From: Serinibacter arcticus
GTDB taxonomy: Bacteria > Actinomycetota > Actinomycetes > Actinomycetales > Beutenbergiaceae
NCBI RefSeq assembly: GCF_003121705.1
Contig: NZ_PYHR01000002.1
Location: 2,728,001-2,792,000, forward strand
Direction of reading: 5' to 3'
Length of the DNA stretch: 64,000 bases
Part shown: positions 36,745 to 44,016 of the stretch, piece after piece
How the letters are laid out: the number at the start of each line of letters is the position of its first letter
How positions within the stretch are numbered: the stretch's first letter is position 1
The notes under the pieces: model-generated
The model's database searches: none
The model's input: only the letters and a program-made list of their open reading frames with translations
What the model was told of the DNA's origin: nothing
Program-made: the position numbers and the translations under genes

Positions 36745-37286
36745 CGCCACCTCTCCATCCGTAGTCCGAGACTCTCCCGGGCGCGGGCCAGGCGCCCGCG
36801 GACGCCACCCACCGTGGTCGCCTGCACGAGCGCGATCTCCTCGTAGCTCAGGCCCTCGACCTCCCGCAGGATCCAGCACGCACGCTGGTCGGGCGGCAGC
36901 TCCGCGAGCGCCTCCTCCAGCGCCCGCAGCAGCGCCGAGCGCTGCACCTCCTGCTCCGGCTCGTCGGTCCGGCGGGCCGGCACGTCGTCGCTCAGCTCGG
37001 CCGTGGGGCGACGTGACCGGCGACGGTACTCGCGTCGCACGAGGTTCGCCATGATGCCGAACAGCCAGGTGCTGAGGCTCGAGTCACCGCGGAAGCCGTC
37101 GAGCTGCGTCCACGCGTGCAGGAACGTGTCCTGGACGCAGTCCTGCGTGGTGCCCTCGTCGCCGAGCATGCGCAGGCCGTAGCGGTACAGGCCGGGGCCG
37201 TGCTCCTCGACCAGCGCCTCGAAGGCCGCGCGGTCGCCGAGCTGCGCCCGACGGATCAGGTCCGCCTCGTTCGGCCGCGATGTCAC
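36741..37286 (-). CDS. RNA polymerase sigma factor, ECF/sigma-70 family
   Basis: A 181-residue sigma factor with region 2 (YRYGLRMLGDEGTTQDCVQDTFLHAW) and region 4 (LPPDQRACWILREVEGLSYEEIALVQAT, then VRGRLARARESL), joined by an acidic linker. GTG start; no strong Shine-Dalgarno. It is transcribed away from the Asp23/CsbD cluster that begins 122 bp on the other side. That arrangement is common in actinobacteria and suggests it controls this envelope-stress set. The palindrome CACCT-GTG-AGGTG covers its start codon. Confidence 0.88.
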   Translation of the reverse strand: MTSRPNEADLIRRAQLGDRAAFEALVEEHGPGLYRYGLRMLGDEGTTQDCVQDTFLHAWTQLDGFRGDSSLSTWLFGIMANLVRREYRRRSRRPTAELSDDVPARRTDEPEQEVQRSALLRALEEALAELPPDQRACWILREVEGLSYEEIALVQATTVGGVRGRLARARESLGLRMERWR

Positions 37287-37296
37287 CTGTGAGGTG
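37284..37296. promoter_or_regulatory. Palindrome over the sigma factor start codon
   Basis: CACCT (37284-37288), GTG, AGGTG (37292-37296) is a perfect 5-3-5 inverted repeat that includes the GTG start on the minus strand. It could be an operator between the divergent genes, or a coincidence. Confidence 0.35.
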
Positions 37297-37407
37297 TATC
37301 ACATCGAATGGACCGTGACGAAACGGGACCTGCGGGCACTCACCTCATGTCAGACACACGGCGGGCCCGGGAGATCCCGGGGCCGGCCACGAGAAGGAGA
37401 ATTCGCC

Positions 37408-37977
37408 ATGAGCCAGACCACTCCTCGCACCGACGCCACCGACGCCGCGAGCAGCATCAGCAGCACCGACGTCGCGCGCACCTCGACCGGCGGCGGCCGC
37501 GTCGGCCAGCGTCGCGAGCAGACCTCGCCGCTCAGCACCGACGAGGGCACGACCACGATCGCCGACGGCGTCGTGAGCAAGATCGCCGGCCTCGCCGCCC
37601 GTGAGGTCATGGGCGTGCACGACGTCGGCGGCGGCGCCGCCCGCGCGTTCGGCTCGCTCCGCGAGCGCATCCCCGGCGGCTCCACCAACTACAGCCAGGG
37701 CGTGAACGTCGAGGTCGGTCAGGAGGAGGCGGCCGTCGACCTCGAGATCGTCGCCGAGTTCGGTGTCGCGATCTCCGACGTCGCCCAGTCCGTGCGTCGC
37801 AACGTCATCTCCTCGATCGAGCGGATGACCGGCCTGCGCGTCATCGAGGTCAACGTGAACGTCAACGACGTGCACTTGCCCGAGGACGAGGACCACTCCG
37901 GCTCCTCGCGCAGCTCGCAGCGCAGCGGCGGCAACGGCGACGACGACGGCGCCGGCACCGAGCCGCGCGTTCGCTGA
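37408..37977 (+). CDS. Asp23/Gls24 family envelope stress response protein
   Basis: A 189-residue Asp23 protein. After a Ser/Thr-rich 50-residue N terminus come the Asp23 core (GTTTIADGVVSKIAGLAAREVMGV, VNVEVGQEEAAVDLEIVAEFG) and the diagnostic VNVNVNDVHLPED end, then a disordered Ser/Gly/Asp tail. The family associates with the membrane through AmaP and protects against alkaline or envelope stress. The start is fixed by GAGAAGGAG nine bases upstream. First gene of the seven-gene plus-strand set ending with CsbD. Confidence 0.9.
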   Translation: MSQTTPRTDATDAASSISSTDVARTSTGGGRVGQRREQTSPLSTDEGTTTIADGVVSKIAGLAAREVMGVHDVGGGAARAFGSLRERIPGGSTNYSQGVNVEVGQEEAAVDLEIVAEFGVAISDVAQSVRRNVISSIERMTGLRVIEVNVNVNDVHLPEDEDHSGSSRSSQRSGGNGDDDGAGTEPRVR

Positions 37978-37979
37978 TC

Positions 37980-38372
37980 ATGACGCTCCCGACGGGCGGT
38001 CCGGGACCGGCTGAGGGTGGTGCGACCGGCGAGGACCTCGTCGATCGCGTCGCCGCAGCGGTCCTGGCCGTCCCCGGGGTGGTCGACCTCTCCCCGGGTC
38101 TGCTCGGAGAGATCGCCACCTACCTCCCCGGCCGCCGCGTGCCGGGGATCCGGCTGACGGCCGAGCGCGCCGAGGTCCACCTCGTCGTCTCCCCGTCGGC
38201 CCGGATCCCGGAGCTGGCCGGTGAGGTGCAGGCCGCGGTCCGCACCCTCGGACTGCCCGCCGTCGACGTCCACGTCGACGACCTGCGCGAGCCGGCGCCG
38301 CTCGGGGACACCCCGCCCGAGCCGGACCCGCCCGCCCTCCCTGCCACGCCCGCGACACCCCCTCGCGGCTGA
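37980..38372 (+). CDS. Asp23-like small protein
   Basis: A 130-residue protein with a diverged Asp23-type core: LVDRVAAAVLAVPGVVDLSPG, LTAERAEVHLVVSPSARIPE and a DVHVDDLRE end, followed by a Pro-rich tail. It starts two bases after the preceding stop. Probably a paralogue that works with the main Asp23 protein at the cell envelope. Confidence 0.72.
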   Translation: MTLPTGGPGPAEGGATGEDLVDRVAAAVLAVPGVVDLSPGLLGEIATYLPGRRVPGIRLTAERAEVHLVVSPSARIPELAGEVQAAVRTLGLPAVDVHVDDLREPAPLGDTPPEPDPPALPATPATPPRG

Positions 38373-38387
38373 ACGAAGGAACACACG

Positions 38388-38567
38388 ATGGATCTCATGC
38401 GTACCGGCCTGTTCGCCGGACTTCTGCTGGCTCTCTCCGCCACCGTGGGCGGGTTCGGCGGATTCCTCCTCGCCCTCGTCCTCGGGGCGATCGGCCTGGC
38501 CGTCGGAGCCGTGCTCGAGGGTCGTCTCGACCTCGGGGCTCTGACCGGGAACCGTCGTCGTGGCTGA
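38388..38567 (+). CDS. DUF2273-like small membrane protein
   Basis: A 59-residue protein made mostly of two closely spaced hydrophobic helices (FAGLLLALSATVGGFGGFLL and a following AIGLAVGAVL), ending EGRLDLGALTG. This matches the DUF2273/YloU-neighbour proteins found in Asp23 operons. ATG 38388 has GAAGGAAC upstream. Its stop overlaps the next start (GTGGCTGA), indicating coupling. Confidence 0.78.
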   Translation: MDLMRTGLFAGLLLALSATVGGFGGFLLALVLGAIGLAVGAVLEGRLDLGALTGNRRRG

Positions 38568-38928
38568 CGACGCCCCGGGCGCCGGTCGCGAGCTCGCCGA
38601 CCCCTCGCACCGCGGCCGGACCACGGTCGCCGACCGAGTGATCGAGAAGATCGCGCGCCAGGCGGCCCGGTCGAGCTCCCCGGTCACCTCCGGTCGCGTC
38701 CTCGGCAGCGGGCTGCCGGTCGTGAGCGTGACGACGGCGGGCGAACGCGCCCGCGTCGACGCGCGGATCGCCGCCCCCTGGGGAGCGCCGCCGTCGAGCA
38801 CCGCGGCCCGCGCCGCCCGTCACATCCGCGAGAGCCTCGAGGCTCTCACCCCCCTGACCGTCGACGTGGTCGAGGTCGCCGTCGCCGAGCTCGTGCTCGC
38901 GACGACCCCCGAGAGGAGAGTGCGATGA
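38560..38928 (+). CDS. Asp23/Gls24-like protein
   Basis: A 122-residue protein with RTTVADRVIEKIARQAARSS, as in Asp23 N termini, and a TVDVVEVAVAELVL end. It starts with GTG inside the end of the DUF2273-like gene and overlaps the following gene by ATGA. It is the third Asp23-type member of this cluster, or the fourth counting the protein beside sigma. Confidence 0.7.
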   Translation: MADDAPGAGRELADPSHRGRTTVADRVIEKIARQAARSSSPVTSGRVLGSGLPVVSVTTAGERARVDARIAAPWGAPPSSTAARAARHIRESLEALTPLTVDVVEVAVAELVLATTPERRVR

Positions 38929-39560
38929 CCAGCGAGACCCCCGACCTGCACGCCTCCACCCCGCGACCCGACGTCTCGCTCGCCGGCCCGACCGGACGCA
39001 GCGCGACCGTCACGACGCTCGCCGTCGTCGGCTCGCTCGCCCTCCTCGGGATCGCCGTGCTGCTCGGCCAGCAGGTGCTCGCCTCGCGCGGCGCCCTCGC
39101 CGGTGACGGCTGGATCGCCCAGGCGCTGACCTGGGCCGGTGCGCTCCACCCGACGTGGGCCGCGGCGCTCGGGCTCGCCGTCCTCGTCCTCGGCGTCGTG
39201 CTGATCGCCGCCGCGCTCGGGGCCGGGCGCGTCCGTGAGGTCGCGTTGCCCGACCGCGACGGACTCGTCGTGGCCGACGGCGACCTCGCGCGGCTGTCCT
39301 CGGCCACGGCCAACGCCGTCGGTGGCGTCCTGTCGGCCAGCACCGTCGCCGACCCGCGTCGCCTCACGGTGACGCTGTCCACCACCGGGGCCGACCGCAC
39401 GCCCGGTGACGTCGAGGGCGCCGTGACCGCGGCCCTGGGCGGCCTGGGCCTGGCGCGCCAGGTGCGGGTGGTGTCCCGGACGCCCGCCGCGGCTCCCTCG
39501 AGCCGTCCCGCGCCGTCGACCACCGCCCCGACGACCACCCAGGAGGTCCACCATGCGTAG
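38925..39560 (+). CDS. DUF6286 domain membrane protein
   Basis: A 211-residue protein with two transmembrane helices near residues 28-48 and 75-100, then a soluble domain (SSATANAVGGVLSASTVADP) and a Ser/Pro/Thr tail. This arrangement fits DUF6286 proteins, which occur in actinobacterial Asp23 operons. It overlaps both neighbours by a few bases. Role: probable membrane anchor or partner in the envelope-stress complex. Confidence 0.75.
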   Translation: MTSETPDLHASTPRPDVSLAGPTGRSATVTTLAVVGSLALLGIAVLLGQQVLASRGALAGDGWIAQALTWAGALHPTWAAALGLAVLVLGVVLIAAALGAGRVREVALPDRDGLVVADGDLARLSSATANAVGGVLSASTVADPRRLTVTLSTTGADRTPGDVEGAVTAALGGLGLARQVRVVSRTPAAAPSSRPAPSTTAPTTTQEVHHA

Positions 39561-40102
39561 CCACCACTCCCGTTCCGGCGGGAACCGCGCCGGGCTGCTG
39601 CTCCTCGGGCTGCTGCTGGTCGCCGTCGGTGGCGCCGCGGCGCTGCCCTCGCTCTGGTCGGGCAGCCCGTGGACGCTCGACGACGCCTCGGCCGTCGTCA
39701 CGGGCCTCGCCGACCAGCCGTGGTGGGTCACCGCCGCAGCGGTGCTGCTCGCCGTCGTGCTCGTGGTCCTCGCGCTGAGCTGGCTCCGGGGCAGGCCCCG
39801 GGGAGCGCGTGGCGCGCATCGGCCTGGCCGGCTCGACGGCGGACGACCAGCTGTCGCTGGACCCGTCGGCCGCGATCCGCGCGGCGAACACCGTGCTCGG
39901 CGACCACCCCGACGTGCGCCGCGCCCGCCTGGAGCTCGTGCACCGCGGCGGTCGCATCGAGGTCCACGGCTCGGTGCTAGCCCGCGCCGACCGTCCGCTG
40001 ACGCGCACGGCGGACGACGTCCGCGCCACGCTCGCCGACCTCGGGACGGCTCTCGAGGTGCCGAACCTGCCCGCACGCGTCAGGATCACCGTGAGCCGCT
40101 GA
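39553..40102 (+). CDS. AmaP-like alkaline shock membrane anchor (frame interrupted once)
   Basis: The N-terminal part has two transmembrane helices (GLLLLGLLLVAVGGAAAL and VTAAAVLLAVVLVVLALSWL). The C-terminal part, in another frame from about 39800, reads GERVARIGLAGSTADD, DPSAAIRAANTVLGDHPDV and ends RVRITVSR, the usual AmaP soluble domain. The frames join cleanly if one G is removed from CCCCGGGG at 39796-39803, giving about 182 residues. In the given sequence the first frame would run on into the CsbD gene, which is implausible. A homopolymer error is the simplest explanation. Confidence 0.72.
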
Positions 40103-40175
40103 TCCGGTCCACGGTGCGCGCCATCCAGGTCTGCACCACGTACTGCACCACCCCACCACCACGAAGGAGAGAACG

Positions 40176-40388
40176 ATGGGACTCGGAGACAAGCTGGGCA
40201 ACGCCGGTCAGGACGGCGCGGGTCGCGCCAAGGAGGCCGCCGGCGCGCTGACGGGCAACGACGACCTCAAGCGCGAGGGCAAGGCCGACCAGGCCGCCGC
40301 CGCGGCGAAGGACGCCCTCGAGGACGCCAAGGACGCCGTCGCCGGCGCCGTGGACAACCTGAAGGACAAGTTCAGCAAGAAGGACTGA
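40176..40388 (+). CDS. CsbD family stress protein
   Basis: A 70-residue, highly charged helical protein of the CsbD type (KLGNAGQDGAGRAKEAAGAL, LKREGKADQAAAAAKD), ending in a Lys-rich KDKFSKKD. CsbD proteins accumulate in general stress; the molecular role is unknown. GAAGGAGAG lies upstream of ATG. It is the last gene of the Asp23 set and is followed by a strong hairpin. Confidence 0.92.
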   Translation: MGLGDKLGNAGQDGAGRAKEAAGALTGNDDLKREGKADQAAAAAKDALEDAKDAVAGAVDNLKDKFSKKD

Positions 40389-40418
40389 GCCGGCGCGCCG
40401 TCAGGCGCCCCGCTCCAC

Positions 40419-40456
40419 CGACGACCGGTCGGCGCCCGTGCGCCGGCCGGTCGTCG
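40419..40456. terminator. Bidirectional hairpin after CsbD
   Basis: A 17-bp stem (40419-40435 with 40440-40456, one G-U pair) and 4-nt loop between convergent genes. It starts with the same CGACGACCGG as the hairpin at 36122 and is likewise followed directly by family-B repeats. Confidence 0.8.
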
Positions 40457-40458
40457 GC

Positions 40459-40502
40459 GTTCGCGAGGCCGTTCGGGCGCGTTCGCGAGGCCTTTCGGGT
40501 GC
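40459..40502. repeat. 22-nt tandem repeat array, family B (2 units)
   Basis: Two units of 22 nt (40459-40480, 40481-40502) share GTTCGCGAGGCC and TTCGGG with the five-unit array at 36164. The array ends five bases before the stop codon of the minus-strand LLM gene. Confidence 0.85.
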
Positions 40503-40507
40503 GCGAC

Positions 40508-41565
40508 CTACGCCGTCGTGAGCAGCGGCGCCAGCGCCGGGAGCGCGCGAGGGTCGGTCTGCAGCACCAGGGTCGTCACGCACGTGGACTCCCACCGCGC
40601 GACCTGCTCGGCGATGTCCGACGGTGTTCCCACGAGGCACACCTCGCGCACCAGCTCGAGCGGGATCGCCGCGGCGGCCCGCGCCCTGTCGCCCGCCGCG
40701 TAGTGCGATGCGACCTCCGCCAGCGCGTCCTCGTACCCGAGGCGGGCCATCGCCTCACGGTGGAAGTTGGTCGAGGAGGACCCCATTCCCCCGGCGTACA
40801 GCGCCAGGTGGGGCCGGAGCAGGTCGGCGGCGTCCTCGATGCTGCCGGCGACGGCGAGCGGCACCGTTGCGCAGACCTCGAACGTCGGATCGTGCTCACC
40901 CTCGGGGCGCCGGCCCTCCGGACGGGCGGCGAACCCCTCCGCCAGGAGAGCGCGCGCCTCGCCGTCGAGCGCGGGGGAGAGGAAGGCCGGGAGCCAGCCG
41001 TCGGCGATCTCGGCCGCGAGCGCCGTGTTGCGCGGACCCTGCGCGGCCAGGTGGATCGGCAGGTCGGCGCGCAGCGGGTGGACGGTCGAGCGCAGCGACT
41101 TTCCCTGGCCGGTGGCGCCGGGGACGTCGGCCGGCAGCGGCAGCGGGTAGGCCGGTCCGTCGGCCGCCACGGGACCCTCGCGGCGCAGGACGTCCCGCAC
41201 GATCGCGACGTACTCGCGCGTGCGGGCGAGCGGTCTGGCGTAGGGCTGGCCGTACCAGCCCTCGACGACCTGGGGTCCCGAGGCGCCGAGCCCGAGGACG
41301 AACCGACCGCCCGACAGGTGGTCGAGCGTGAGGGCGGCCATCGCCGTCGCCGTCGGGGTGCGGGCGGACATCTGGGCGATCCCGGTCGCGAGCCGGACCC
41401 GCGTCGTCGTCGCCCCCCACCACGCGAGCGGCGTGAGGGCGTCCGAGCCGTACGCCTCCGCCGTCCAGATCGAGTCGAGCCCGGCCTCGTCGGCCCAGGC
41501 GACCGCCTCGGCCATCCCGGCGGGGGTCCCGCCGACCAGTACCCGGTGTGCAGTCCGAACTTCAT
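40508..41565 (-). CDS. LLM class F420-dependent oxidoreductase (frame interrupted near the start)
   Basis: A luciferase-like TIM-barrel oxidoreductase, about 352 residues when repaired. ATG 41565, with GAAGGAGCG upstream, begins MKFGLHTGYWSAGPP; the rest is in another frame from AGMAEAVAWADEAG, with the family motifs FDS-type DSIWTAEAYGSDALTPLAWW and FVLGLGASGPQVVEGWYG. Adding one base to the G5 run at 41522-41526 joins the frames exactly. Without that, the protein would start at internal Met and lack its first strand. The cofactor is assumed from family (F420, or FMN). Substrate unknown. Confidence 0.82.
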
Positions 41566-41613
41566 GGCGCTCCTTCGCGTCGTCCCCGACGACCGTACGC
41601 CAGGGCGTGCGGA

Positions 41614-41723
41614 GGTACCTCCGGGTGCGGCCACGAGCACCCCCGGGTGCGATCAGGAGTACCCCTTGGCAGGACTAGAAGTACCCCTTGGCAGGACCAG
41701 AAGTACCCCCTGGAGAGACTCAG
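41614..41723. repeat. 22-nt tandem repeat array, family C (5 units, diverged)
   Basis: Unit starts at 41614, 41636, 41658, 41680 and 41702 are exactly 22 nt apart. The last three share AGTACCCC; units 3 and 4 share AGTACCCCTTGGCAGGAC. The first two are diverged (GGTACCTCCGGGTGCG, AGCACCCCCGGGTGCG). The last unit overlaps the stop codon of the upstream LLM gene. It lies between two minus-strand genes. Confidence 0.85.
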
Positions 41724-42640
41724 CCCAGGTGCGGTGCGATCTCCGCGGCGACCAGCTCGAGGTGGTCGAGGTCGGCCAGGTCGAGCACCTGGAGGTAGAC
41801 GCGGTCGGCGCCCCACTCCTTCAGCTGGGCCAGCCGGTCGAGCGCCTCGGGCACGGTGCCCGCGATGCCGTGCTCGCGCAGCTCCGCGGGCTCGCGCCCG
41901 ATCGCGGCGGCGCGGCGGGTGAACTCCGCCTCGTCCTTCCCGACGGCGAGCACCAGCGCCGCTGAGTACTTCAGCGAGCCCGGGTCGCGTCCGGCGTCCT
42001 CGGCGGCGGCGCGGACGGTGTCGAACCGCGTCGGGATGTCGGCGATCTCCGGGAAGCTGGTGTTGTACTCGGCGGCGAACCGGGCGGCGAGTGCGGGCGT
42101 GCGGGACGGGCCGTTCCCGCCGATCACGATCGGGAGCGGCGCCTGCACGGGCTTGGGAAGGGCGGGGGAGTCGACGAGCGTGTAGTGCTCGCCGTCGTAG
42201 GAGAAGGTCTCGCCGGCGGGCGTCGTCCAGAGCCCCGTGACGATCTCGAGCTGCTCGGTGAGCAGGCCGAACCGCTTCGCGGGGAACGGGAACCCGTAGG
42301 CGGCGTGCTCGCGCTCGAACCAGCCGGCACCGAGGCCGAGCTCGACGCGCCCGCCCGACATCGCGTCGACCTGCGCGACCTGGATCGCGAGCAGACCGGG
42401 CAGGCGGAAGGTCGCCGAGGTGACGAGGGTGCCGAGGCGGATCGTGGAGGTCTCGCGGGCGATCCCGCCCAGCGTGACCCAGGAGTCCGTCGGCCCGGGC
42501 AGTCCGTCGCCACCCATCGCCAGGAAGTGGTCGGAGCGGAAGAACGCGTCGTAGCCGAGGCGCTCCGCGGCCTGGGCCACACGGAGCTGGTCGTCGTAGG
42601 AGGCGCCCTGCTGGGGCTCGATGAAGATGCGAAGGTCCAT
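41720..42640 (-). CDS. LLM class F420-dependent oxidoreductase
   Basis: An intact 306-residue luciferase-like oxidoreductase of the F420 subgroup (DAFFRSDHFLAMGGDGLPGP, WVTLGGIARETSTIRLGTLV, GRVELGLGAGWFEREHAAYG, PLPIVIGGNGPSRTPALAA). GGAGG upstream of ATG 42640. Cytoplasmic; substrate not predictable. It lies 154 bp upstream of a second, distantly related LLM gene in the same direction, with the family-C repeats between them. Confidence 0.9.
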   Translation of the reverse strand: MDLRIFIEPQQGASYDDQLRVAQAAERLGYDAFFRSDHFLAMGGDGLPGPTDSWVTLGGIARETSTIRLGTLVTSATFRLPGLLAIQVAQVDAMSGGRVELGLGAGWFEREHAAYGFPFPAKRFGLLTEQLEIVTGLWTTPAGETFSYDGEHYTLVDSPALPKPVQAPLPIVIGGNGPSRTPALAARFAAEYNTSFPEIADIPTRFDTVRAAAEDAGRDPGSLKYSAALVLAVGKDEAEFTRRAAAIGREPAELREHGIAGTVPEALDRLAQLKEWGADRVYLQVLDLADLDHLELVAAEIAPHLG

Positions 42641-42798
42641 GCCTCCAGTCTCACACCGGGGCGCGGGTGGCGGTTCGGCCGCACCCTCGGTGTCTCACCC
42701 GGCCGACCGATCTCGCCACACCGCAACGGGCGTTGCAAGCCCTAGCCTGGGGCGACGCGCCGCTCGCCCTGGGGTGGCCGGAAGCTGGAGGAGGAATC

Positions 42799-43679
42799 GT
42801 GTCCCAGCCCCGACCGACCACCCCACCCATGCCGTCCAGGCCTCCCAGCCCGCCGGGACGGTCCAGCCGCCGCAGCGTCCCGCGCAGCACGCGGGACGCA
42901 CGCTTCGCGCCGTCGTCCTGCTCGCCGAGGTGCCCGCGTCGATCGGCCCGATCCTCGACCAGCTCATGCCCGACGCGTCCTCAGCCCTGGGTGGGCTGCC
43001 GCTGAGCCAGCTGAGCATGGACGTCAACGGCGTGCCGATGACGTTCCAGGTGGTGGCAGGGCCGCTCGCGGCGCGCGAGCTCGAGTACGCCGTCAGCCAG
43101 TCCCTGCTCCGCGACCGGGTGCGCGCCGCCGTCCAGGCGCACCGCGGCTACCTCGTGCTCTCCGCCGACGACGTCACGGACGTGTTCCGCGCCAGCGCGC
43201 TCCTCTCGGACGTGACAGCCACCTACGCGGCCTCCGACGCGGGACTGGCGGTCTGGCTCCCCGAGATGGACCTCGCCACGACGGACGTCATCTACGCCGG
43301 TGAGGCGTCGCAGCGACCGGCGCTGACGTGGTTCAACACGATGGCCGCCGCGGTGGACCAGGCGACGTCGATCGCCCACACGATCGGGCTCGCGCACCTC
43401 GGCGGCCAGGAGGTCCAGCTCCGTTCAGGGGCGCTGGGCCCCGCTGACGCCTACCGGGAGCTGCGCTCCTCCGTCGCCACGGTGCTCGAGTCGGGCACGT
43501 TCCCGACCCCGGGGTCCACGCTGACCGTCGCCGGCGTGCCGCACATGCTCACCGCCGGGGAGAGCGAGATCGGGATGGGGCGGGTCCTGGACGCCGTGCC
43601 GCCGGCGCGAGCGAAGGCGGCGACGCCCGCACCGGAGCAGGAGGCACCGAGGAGGAAGGGCTGGTTCGGGCGACGCTGA
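42799..43679 (+). CDS. DUF4261 domain protein (frame interrupted near the start)
   Basis: An about 294-residue cytoplasmic protein with a DUF4261-like core (TLRAVVLLAEVPASIGPILD, VNGVPMTFQVVAGPLAARELE, ASQRPALTWFNTMA) and a Lys/Arg-rich end KGWFGRR. GTG 42799 has GGAGGAGGAA upstream and begins VSQPRPTTP, but the core is in another frame. One extra C in the C4 run 42821-42824 gives a continuous TTPTHAVQASQPAG joint. No better start exists in the core frame. Function unknown. Confidence 0.72.
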
Positions 43680-43842
43680 CGGGTGCGAGCCGGCGGAGGC
43701 GGAGGAGCCGACGGAGCGGGGCGCGGAAGAACCCGCGGGCTGCCTGGTGGCTGCCGCACTGGACGAGTGTGCGGCTCCCGCGGGCTCCGGTGATCGCCGT
43801 GGTTTCGCGCCGTGCGCGAACGGCGAACCGTCCCACGCCCGA

Positions 43843-43881
43843 CTAGCGGGCGATCACCTCACGAGTCCGTGAAAACGTCAT
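43843..43881 (-). CDS. Twelve-codon ORF with near-perfect Shine-Dalgarno
   Basis: MTFSRTREVIAR and a TAG stop are preceded, eight bases upstream, by AAAGGAGGTGG (43900-43890), which continues as TCC and pairs with almost the whole anti-Shine-Dalgarno end of 16S rRNA. Such a strong site on so short a frame suggests a regulatory leader peptide or ribosome-binding decoy. No long gene follows it on this strand before the convergent DUF4261 gene; GCCGCAC/GTGCGGC (43753-43774) could form a hairpin downstream. The 43680-44016 gap holds nothing else I can name. Confidence 0.4.
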   Translation of the reverse strand: MTFSRTREVIAR

Positions 43882-44016
43882 GTCTCGGACCACCTCCTTT
43901 CGCGTGTGCCACGACGCTACGCCCGCCCCCGCCCGTCTGCCACGGATTTTTCGCGAGCGCGTGACAGGATCGCCGAGGCAGAGCACCCGGCGACCGGAAG
44001 CAGGAGCACGACCCGC

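Noticed and set aside
39553-40251. AmaP-like gene as a single 232-codon frame
   Set aside because: After about 39800 this frame turns Arg-rich and overlaps the CsbD gene, while the family domain continues in the next frame; a one-base shift is the better reading.
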